Assembly (NCBI GenBank): GCA_023390775.1
Contig: JAEWCF010000086.1
Location: 1-18,273, forward strand
Length of the DNA stretch: 18,273 nt
Source of the DNA: Bacteroidota bacterium
GTDB lineage: Bacteria; Bacteroidota; Bacteroidia; Flavobacteriales; Flavobacteriaceae
Direction of reading: 5' to 3'
The position numbers were made by a program, and so were the translations under genes. Positions 13,484 through 18,273 of the stretch are shown piece after piece. Position 1 is the first letter of the stretch, and each line of letters starts with the position of its first letter. The notes beneath the pieces were generated by a model that had not been told where the DNA came from, made no database searches, and saw only the letters and a program-made list of their open reading frames with translations.

Positions 13484-14716
13484 TCACTCCACAAAGTCCA
13501 GCTCCCTGCCGTGGGTCTCGCTTATGGTCGCAGTCGCGTAGATGCCGAGGGCGAAAACAATTGCCCCGACGATGACCGCCGAACCGATCACGCCCGCCGA
13601 GGGTTTGAAGAAATCGAATCCCATGAGCATCAGCGGTACGAGCCCGCGGACCATGTTGGGAACGGTGGTGGTGGCCGTGCTGCGGATGTTGGTCCCGAAC
13701 TGTTCTGCGGCGACGGTGACAAACATCGCCCAATAGCCGGTCCCGCGCCCGAGCCAGGCACAATAGAAGTAGTACGAACTTTCGGTGCTTGCGGCCAGCA
13801 GCATTCCCGTGACACCGACGATCGTGAAACCCATCATCAGCAGGATCGCCTTTTTGCGGGACCGGAGCGCCTGGGAGAGGAATCCGCTGGCAAAATCGCC
13901 CGCCGAAATGCCCACGTAGGCCCACATGATCGCCTTTCCCGGATCGATCGATGAAATTCCCAGCGCCGGGGCGAACTGGTTTGCCATTACCGCCAGGATC
14001 CCGATGCAGAACCACGTCGGCATCCCGATCGCTATGCATTTCAGGTAGCGGGCAAAGCGCTCGCCACTGGTAAAGAAACTGATAAAATTCCCTTTTCTCA
14101 CGGTGTGGTTGTTCTCGATGTGGCGGTAAAGCCCGCTCTCATAGACGCCGATTCGCAGGAAAAGCAACATCAGACCCAGGCCTCCGCCGATAAAATAAGC
14201 GAGTGTCCAACTGTCGGCAAGCTGAACCGTCAATTGTGCAACGACCGCTCCAAGCAACCCGAATCCGGCCACGATCGACGTCCCGATGGCGCGCAGTTCC
14301 CGCGGAAGGCTTTCGGCGACCAGGGTGATGCCCGCACCGAGTTCTCCCGCCAGCCCTATTCCCGCCACGAACCGCAGGGCCGCGTAGAGGAAAACCTTAT
14401 CGGTAAAGGGGATCTGCGGAAGGAATCCGCATGCGATATTGGCAAGGCTGTAGACGATGATGGACCCGAACAAAACCGACAGGCGCCCGCGTTTGTCGCC
14501 CAGGACGCCCCAGATGATCCCGCCGAGCAAGAGGCCGCTCATCTGCCAGTTCAGGATCAGGGTACCCGCCGAATCGGCGTCAAGGCCCATATCTTTTAGG
14601 CTCGGGACGCGCACGATGCCAAACAGGAGCAGGTCATAGATGTCCACGAAATAGCCCAGCGCAGCCACGATCACGGGAAAACTTAACAACGTCCCGATTT
14701 TTGAACGGCGGTCCAT
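13484..14716 (-). CDS. MFS transporter, metabolite/H+ symporter-like
   Basis: 410 residues from the ATG at 14716, with about 12 transmembrane segments. Motif A between helices 2 and 3 appears as GVLGDKRGRLSVL (~70-82). Helix 4 region RFVAGIGLAGELGAGITLVAESLPRELRA resembles the sugar/organic-acid symporter branch of the major facilitator superfamily. The substrate cannot be told; lipA and the small secreted gene give no hint. A longer reading from a TTG at 14731 is rejected because that codon overlaps an exact -7 box (14729-14736). The stop codon adjoins heptad array F. A perfect 9-bp palindrome lies 46 bases upstream of the ATG and may be an operator. Confidence 0.88.
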   Translation of the reverse strand: MDRRSKIGTLLSFPVIVAALGYFVDIYDLLLFGIVRVPSLKDMGLDADSAGTLILNWQMSGLLLGGIIWGVLGDKRGRLSVLFGSIIVYSLANIACGFLPQIPFTDKVFLYAALRFVAGIGLAGELGAGITLVAESLPRELRAIGTSIVAGFGLLGAVVAQLTVQLADSWTLAYFIGGGLGLMLLFLRIGVYESGLYRHIENNHTVRKGNFISFFTSGERFARYLKCIAIGMPTWFCIGILAVMANQFAPALGISSIDPGKAIMWAYVGISAGDFASGFLSQALRSRKKAILLMMGFTIVGVTGMLLAASTESSYYFYCAWLGRGTGYWAMFVTVAAEQFGTNIRSTATTTVPNMVRGLVPLMLMGFDFFKPSAGVIGSAVIVGAIVFALGIYATATISETHGRELDFVE

Positions 14717-14728
14717 GGTCTTTTTTGG

Positions 14729-14736
14729 CAAATATA
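14729..14736 (-). promoter_or_regulatory. -7 box (TATATTTG) of the MFS gene promoter
   Basis: An exact TAnnTTTG match on the minus strand, ending 12 bases before the ATG at 14716. This implies a leader of only a few bases and helps rule out the TTG start at 14731. No well-spaced TTG -33 element is seen. Confidence 0.55.
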
Positions 14737-14762
14737 GTTTTTACGCCAAGACGCCCACATCC

Positions 14763-14785
14763 TCGCCAAAAGTGAATTTTGGCGA
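14763..14785. promoter_or_regulatory. Perfect palindrome, likely operator, between divergent genes
   Basis: Inverted arms TCGCCAAAA and TTTTGGCGA (9 bp, no mismatches) flank GTGAA. It lies 26 bases upstream of the MFS -7 box and 85 bases upstream of the divergent small secreted gene. A related half-site, TTTTGGCAA (14723-14731), overlaps the MFS -7 box. No adequate T run follows on either strand, so a protein binding site is more likely than a terminator. No regulator is encoded next to it. Confidence 0.55.
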
Positions 14786-14870
14786 AATTTTATCAGAAAG
14801 CGTTGCTAAAAAGGACAGTCCGCGTGCGATTTGCAATTAATTTTAAGTATTAATCCTAAAAGACACTTAT

Positions 14871-15290
14871 ATGAAAAAGTTTGGAATCCTGCTGGGGATG
14901 CTGCTGTTTGCGGCCATCGGTACCAGCAATGCGCAGGTAGAAGTGCGCACCACCACGACCACCCTTCCTGACTGGGGCGTTGCAGGGGCAGACAACGCCC
15001 GTTATTACTATCTCCCGGACATGGAATCTTTTTACGACGTGCGTTCCGGTGAGTTCGTATATATGAACAACGGTGCGTGGGTCCGTGCAAAAGAAGTACC
15101 GACGGCCTATGCAAACGTGGATCTGTGGGATACCTATAAAGTGGTGCTCACCGATGACAAGGAGCCTTTTGCCGACGTGGACAAGATGAAAATCAAATAC
15201 GCCAAGGGCTATAAGGGCGAGCCGCAAAAGACCGTAAAGATCAAGAAGAGAAAAGACGGAACCTTGAAGATCAAGGAAAAGTCAAATTAA
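14871..15290 (+). CDS. Small secreted protein of unknown function
   Basis: 139 residues. The signal peptide spans 1-21 (MKKFGILLGMLLFAAIG, then TSNAQ). The mature protein has a tyrosine-rich N-terminal part (ARYYYLPDMESFYDVRSGEFVYMNNGAWVRA, ~43-73), a pattern I associate with small Bacteroidota secreted proteins carrying YYYxPxxxxYYD-like and FxxxNGxW motifs, though I cannot name a family. The C-terminal third is strongly basic (KIKYAKGYKGEPQKTVKIKKRKDGTLKIKEK), suggesting contact with something anionic. Periplasmic location is likely; there is no lipobox or T9SS domain. It is monocistronic: AT-rich leader upstream and a strong hairpin terminator downstream. Divergent from the MFS gene, sharing the palindrome region. 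Confidence 0.8.
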   Translation: MKKFGILLGMLLFAAIGTSNAQVEVRTTTTTLPDWGVAGADNARYYYLPDMESFYDVRSGEFVYMNNGAWVRAKEVPTAYANVDLWDTYKVVLTDDKEPFADVDKMKIKYAKGYKGEPQKTVKIKKRKDGTLKIKEKSN

Positions 15291-15296
15291 GTCAAG

Positions 15297-15318
15297 ACCC
15301 GCAATTTGCGGGTTTTTT
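15297..15318 (+). terminator. Rho-independent terminator of the small secreted gene
   Basis: A perfect 7-bp stem (ACCCGCA with TGCGGGT), loop ATT, then TTTTT. It begins 6 bases after the stop codon. The next promoter box follows within a few bases of the T tract. Confidence 0.9.
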
Positions 15319-15322
15319 ATTT

Positions 15323-15330
15323 TTACTTTG
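15323..15330 (+). promoter_or_regulatory. Possible -7 box (TTACTTTG) for the PhnA-domain gene
   Basis: Seven of eight matches to TAnnTTTG, ending 17 bases before the ATG at 15348. This is the same spacing as the lipA box. It lies just after the preceding terminator, as expected for an independent unit. Confidence 0.35.
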
Positions 15331-15347
15331 CCCTCAAAACAGAATTT

Positions 15348-15557
15348 ATGGAAGTAAAGGATTCCAACGGAAATATTCTCAAGGACGGAGATTCGGTAAC
15401 GGTGATCAAGGACCTCAAGGTGCGCGGGTCAAGCGATGTCATCAAACGTGGCACCAAGGTGAACAACATCCGCCTGACCGACGATCCGGCCGAGATCGAC
15501 TGCCGCGTCAACAAGACCGCGATGGTCCTGCGCACCGAATTCGTCCGCAAGGCCTGA
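15348..15557 (+). CDS. Short PhnA-domain (YjdM C-terminal) protein
   Basis: 69 residues. The whole protein matches the C-terminal domain of the YjdM/PhnA family: VKDSNGNILKDGDSVTVIKDLKVRGSSDVIKRGTKV, NNIRL, and the ending LRTEFVRKA. Full-length YjdM proteins carry an N-terminal zinc ribbon of about 40 residues that is absent here. No cysteines remain from it, so this is a stand-alone SH3-like barrel. The historical link to alkylphosphonate use is weak; the function is unknown and probably cytoplasmic. The ATG at 15348 is chosen over a TTG at 15306 that lies inside the preceding terminator. The stop codon touches the stop codon of the convergent TonB gene. Confidence 0.85.
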   Translation: MEVKDSNGNILKDGDSVTVIKDLKVRGSSDVIKRGTKVNNIRLTDDPAEIDCRVNKTAMVLRTEFVRKA

Positions 15558-16340
15558 TTATTCCCGTGGCTTCACGGTAATGGGCATTGTGTAGGACGTC
15601 CTCACCGGTTGCCCCTTGATCATGCCGGGTTCCCATTTCACCTTTAACGATTTCAATACGCGGATCGCTTCCTTTCCGGCCCCGAAACCGGGATCGCGAA
15701 GGACTTTGATGTCGCTCAACGATCCGTCGCGTTCGATTACGAACGAAACGAAAACGCGGATGGTCTGGCCCTCGGTTTCCAATGTTCGGAAATTTCGTCC
15801 GACAAAACCATAGAAATCGTCGAGGCCTCCGGGAAATGACGGCTGCTTGTCCAACGTTGCCGGGATAACGGGCGATTCCGGAATTTCGGGCAGGGCAGGA
15901 ACGGGAACGGCTCCCGAGATAGTTCCAGCCGACGTCGAGGCGGTGGTGTTGGTTCCGGCCGGAGATCCCGGATGAGATTCGGCGGGAAGGGGCTGCGGAG
16001 CGGGTTCGGGTTCAGGATCCTTGGACGGAACAAAAGTGGGCGCGGCCGACTCTTTCCGGGGTTGGGGAGCCACAGGTTCAGTGAGCAGCGGGATCAATCG
16101 CACGGGTCGCAGAACCGGGAATTCCGGTTGGGCGGGCGGCGTGGCCATCGGTTGTGCCGAAATCAGGTTGATCAGGACCAGGATCCCGCAGGCCGAAGCA
16201 AGGATCATCAGCCCGTAAAAAAAGGCCGAAAGGGTAGTGCGGGCGCTTTCGCGTCTCAACTGGTACGCGCCGTAGGCCTGATTGCGGCCCTCGAAGACGA
16301 TGTCGGTCCATCGGCAGCCAAAGATACTAACGGTGTTCAT
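15558..16340 (-). CDS. TonB-family energy transducer
   Basis: 260 residues. The N-terminal cytoplasmic motif WTDIVFEGRNQAYGAYQLRR (11-30) is the hallmark of Bacteroidota TonB proteins, followed by a transmembrane helix (~39-61). A Pro/Glu/Ala-rich spacer (~65-150) would cross the periplasm. The TonB C-terminal domain (~165-260) includes FVSFVIERDGSLSDIKVL, a conserved KEAIRVLKSL helix and WEPGMIKGQPVRTSYTMPI. It transfers proton-motive force, through ExbB/ExbD, to TonB-dependent outer-membrane transporters; no exbBD or receptor genes are in the window. The start at 16340 is set by the motif's usual distance from the N-terminus. It lies 85 bases downstream of the sigma factor on the same strand with no terminator visible, so shared transcription is possible. 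Confidence 0.92.
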   Translation of the reverse strand: MNTVSIFGCRWTDIVFEGRNQAYGAYQLRRESARTTLSAFFYGLMILASACGILVLINLISAQPMATPPAQPEFPVLRPVRLIPLLTEPVAPQPRKESAAPTFVPSKDPEPEPAPQPLPAESHPGSPAGTNTTASTSAGTISGAVPVPALPEIPESPVIPATLDKQPSFPGGLDDFYGFVGRNFRTLETEGQTIRVFVSFVIERDGSLSDIKVLRDPGFGAGKEAIRVLKSLKVKWEPGMIKGQPVRTSYTMPITVKPRE

Positions 16341-16425
16341 GATTTGATGAATTGGTTAGGTATCAGTGTTGCATGCCGTCGTTTTCTTTCAATAACTCCG
16401 GCTTTGGTAAAAAATTGTATAATTT

Positions 16426-16983
16426 TTAAGAAATATTGCGTCCCTCGATAATGGCCGCAAGCAAATTTTTTGCGCGAAGCAGTTTAACCTTAATGTTGGT
16501 GAGGGGCTGGCCAAGGTGATCTGCGATTTCCTGATAACTCAGTTCCTGGAAATACCGAAGCTGGATCACCTCCTGATAATGTGGCTTTAATTGGCGGATG
16601 CAGTCCAACAGGCTCGCGAGGTTTTGCTGGCGGATGAGTTCGTCCTCGGCCGAAAGCGTGGTGTCGGCCACATCGTATGCCGGATGGTCATCGTCGCGGT
16701 TGAGGTCTACCAAAGGCGAGGCTTTTCTCCTGCGCAACAAGTCAATATGGACATTCTTTGCAATTGCGATCAGCCACGTGTTGAATTGGAATTCGCTTTT
16801 ATAGGACGAAATCTTGTCAAAGGCCTTGGAAAAGGTCTCGATGGTAATGTCTTCGGCATCGGTCTCGTTTTCGGTCCGGCGCAGCATGAAACCATATACC
16901 TCGTTCCAATACGAATCGAGCAGGAATGTGAAGGCCGCCTGGTCGCCCCGTTTGGCCTTTTCTATGTATGAATCTATTTCCAA
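16426..16983 (-). CDS. RNA polymerase sigma factor, ECF type (sigma-70 family)
   Basis: 185 residues. Region 2 (~10-80) contains FTFLLDSYWNEVYGFMLRRTENETDAEDITIETFSKAFDKI and FNTWLIAIAKNVHIDLLRRRK. Region 4 (~115-175) is a helix-turn-helix with LKPHYQEVIQLRYFQELSYQEIADHLGQPLTNIKVKLLRAKNLL. There is no region 1 or 3, as expected of ECF sigma factors. The only start in register with the family N-terminus is a TTG at 16983; no in-frame ATG precedes region 2. This codon overlaps the last 10 bases of the glycosyltransferase gene, pointing to translational coupling. No anti-sigma factor gene is adjacent; the genes on both sides are a glycosyltransferase and TonB. Target promoters are unknown. Confidence 0.92.
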   Translation of the reverse strand: MEIDSYIEKAKRGDQAAFTFLLDSYWNEVYGFMLRRTENETDAEDITIETFSKAFDKISSYKSEFQFNTWLIAIAKNVHIDLLRRRKASPLVDLNRDDDHPAYDVADTTLSAEDELIRQQNLASLLDCIRQLKPHYQEVIQLRYFQELSYQEIADHLGQPLTNIKVKLLRAKNLLAAIIEGRNIS

Positions 16984-18128
16984 TGCACGGGTTTGGAGAA
17001 AATGTTGGCGAAGAAAACGTTGAGTTGGGTAAAGATAAGCACAATTTCCATGACGGGATAGGCGTACATGACGTCCTTTTCACGCAGTTTTCCTGCCGAC
17101 AGGCCCAGAACCGTCCAGGTCACGATATAACGCCCAAGCACAATCGATCCCACGATGATCCATTGATGCTGGAAGGCCAACAGCACGATGGCCAGGAGCA
17201 GGAACAGCAGTTGTGAAACATAGAAAATGCCCAACTGGACCTTGTCGCCCGTTTTGTAATGCCCGGCCGTCGAGACGTGCCGCCGTTTTTGCGTAAACCA
17301 TTCCTTGAAGGTGGTCTTGGGGTGGGAGTAGGTAAAACTTTCCGGCGAATAGCTGATGGTGGTGTTTTTGCCCGTGGCGGCCTGGTTGATGAAGAGATCG
17401 TCGTCCCCCGAACGGATTTTCATATGATCGATAAACCCGTTCACGTTGAAAAATTCCTCGCGCTTATAGGCCAGGTTTCGGCCCACGCCCATGAACGGCC
17501 TGCCCGCCTTCGCCCATGAAAAATACTGGACGGCGGTAAGCATCGTCTCAAAGCGGATGATCTTGTTCAGGAACGAGCCCGCGATTTTCTCATACGCTCC
17601 ATATCCCAGGACGATGGTTTTTTGCATCGTGAACTGCGAAGACATCTCCCGAAGCCAGACGGTGGATGCGGGCCTGCAATCGGCATCGGTGAAAAGGAGG
17701 TACTCGTATTTGGCCGCCTTGATCCCAAGGGTAAGCGCAAACTTCTTGTTGCCCCAAAAAGCCTCGTTGTTTTCGACCTTGACGAGTTTAATATTGGGAT
17801 AATCCTTTTCGAACTGTTCGAAGATTTCAAGGGTTTCGTCGCTTGATGCGTCGTCGATCAGGACAATTTCAAAATGGGGATATTCCTGTGCGGCCAATAG
17901 CGGAACGAAATTGCGGACGTTTTCGGCCTCGTTCTTCGCGCAGACGATAATGGAAACCGGAATTTTTTTAGGAGTGTTTTTTTGGGCCTTGGCAAAGCCG
18001 AATTTCGAGAAGATGCCCACGTAATAAAAGAGCTGGATGGCAACGATGGCGATAAAAACGTAGAAAGTAATGGTCAGCATATAGGCAAGGCGTTTTGACG
18101 GATGCAAAGGTAGTGAATTGCCGTTCAT
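16974..18128 (-). CDS. Membrane-anchored family 2 glycosyltransferase
   Basis: 384 residues. An N-terminal transmembrane helix (~14-40) is followed by a GT-A catalytic domain: VSIIVCAKNEAENV (58-71), EIVLIDDASSDET (87-99), the DxD-type metal site DAD (148-150), the acidic GDDD (241-244), and the KRRH part of a QxxRW-like motif (QKRRH, 280-284). C-terminal transmembrane helices lie at ~298-320, 323-345 and probably 355-375. The architecture fits processive or lipid-linked sugar transfer at the inner membrane; the sugar and acceptor are unknown. The ATG at 18128 is chosen because an in-frame N-terminal helix follows. The 3' end overlaps the sigma factor start by 10 bases. Upstream, 18129-18273 shows no clear promoter. 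Confidence 0.93.
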   Translation of the reverse strand: MNGNSLPLHPSKRLAYMLTITFYVFIAIVAIQLFYYVGIFSKFGFAKAQKNTPKKIPVSIIVCAKNEAENVRNFVPLLAAQEYPHFEIVLIDDASSDETLEIFEQFEKDYPNIKLVKVENNEAFWGNKKFALTLGIKAAKYEYLLFTDADCRPASTVWLREMSSQFTMQKTIVLGYGAYEKIAGSFLNKIIRFETMLTAVQYFSWAKAGRPFMGVGRNLAYKREEFFNVNGFIDHMKIRSGDDDLFINQAATGKNTTISYSPESFTYSHPKTTFKEWFTQKRRHVSTAGHYKTGDKVQLGIFYVSQLLFLLLAIVLLAFQHQWIIVGSIVLGRYIVTWTVLGLSAGKLREKDVMYAYPVMEIVLIFTQLNVFFANIFSKPVHWK

Positions 18129-18273
18129 CGAAGGCGTTCAAAACATTGCATCGGTAACTAAAAATCGTTAACCGTCAGGCGCCCCCGTGCCCACCCGGAG
18201 CAAAGTTCGGTACCAATTGACCCTATCCCTTACGGTTTTCCCGCACTTCGGTCCCTTCGCATCTCATCTGCCA
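18129..18273. other. Unassigned end region upstream of the glycosyltransferase
   Basis: 145 bases without a recognised gene. On the minus strand, one frame is open from the window edge to a TAG at 18223-18225 and another to a TAA at 18230-18232, so the 3' end of a gene could lie here. On the plus strand a GTG-initiated frame is open from 18187 to the edge. None is long enough to identify. Several G- and C-rich blocks (for example GGGACC and GGGTC on the minus strand) could pair, so a structured RNA or 3' untranslated region is also possible. Confidence 0.3.

Noticed and set aside
14763..14785. The palindrome as a terminator
   Set aside because: It lies between divergent genes upstream of both starts, and no proper T run follows on either strand.
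1..18273. A defence, toxin-antitoxin, secondary-metabolite or mobile-element cluster
   Set aside because: All substantial genes were assigned to housekeeping, envelope or unknown secreted roles. No nuclease, transposase, integrase or paired toxin-antitoxin signature was seen.

Overview
The window looks like a chromosomal segment from a member of the Flavobacteriaceae (Bacteroidota), probably Flavobacterium or a close relative, although its base composition is clearly more GC-rich than a typical Flavobacterium. The evidence is a C-terminal type IX secretion (T9SS) sorting domain, a lipoprotein with an acidic surface-export-type signal after its lipid cysteine, a TonB with the Bacteroidota N-terminal WxDxVFExRNxxYGAYxLRR motif, TAnnTTTG-type promoter -7 boxes, and little sign of Shine-Dalgarno sequences. 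Seventeen protein-coding genes cover most of the window. No tRNA, rRNA, CRISPR array, insertion sequence or recognisable defence cluster was seen, and no gene-free stretch exceeds 300 bases.

Layout. 1-1122: a heptad repeat array, then a T9SS-secreted protein and its terminator. 1121-4454 (minus strand): a tightly packed operon (unknown secreted protein, Nif3/DUF34 protein, coiled-coil 'zinc-ribbon' protein) ending in a hairpin terminator, followed at once by an alpha/beta hydrolase. 4488-9019 (plus strand): lpxK (lipid A 4'-kinase), a surface lipoprotein with a DUF2135-like domain, a trimeric-type purine nucleoside phosphorylase, and a polytopic membrane protein resembling GT-C glycosyltransferases. 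9048-14716 (minus strand): a TPR hybrid histidine kinase, a type I GAPDH, lipoyl synthase and an MFS transporter, with short tandem repeats in three of the gaps. 14871-15557 (plus strand): a small secreted protein and a short PhnA-domain protein. 15558-18128 (minus strand): a TonB-family protein, an ECF-type sigma factor, and a family 2 glycosyltransferase whose 3' end overlaps the sigma factor start.

Most genes are housekeeping or envelope functions (lipid A, TonB, T9SS, surface lipoprotein, glycosyltransferases, purine salvage, glycolysis, lipoate) rather than one dedicated system. The most unusual feature is a set of intergenic short tandem repeats. Their sequences differ, but they nearly all have a period of exactly 7 bases (8 in one gap). 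Several begin at or run across a stop codon. One octad array occupies the -33 region of the apparent lipA promoter. Other points worth checking are a zinc-ribbon protein in which all four expected ligand cysteines are replaced, a Nif3 protein with a substituted metal histidine, a phosphorylase with Asp at the purine N1/O6-recognition position, and a perfect palindrome upstream of the MFS gene.
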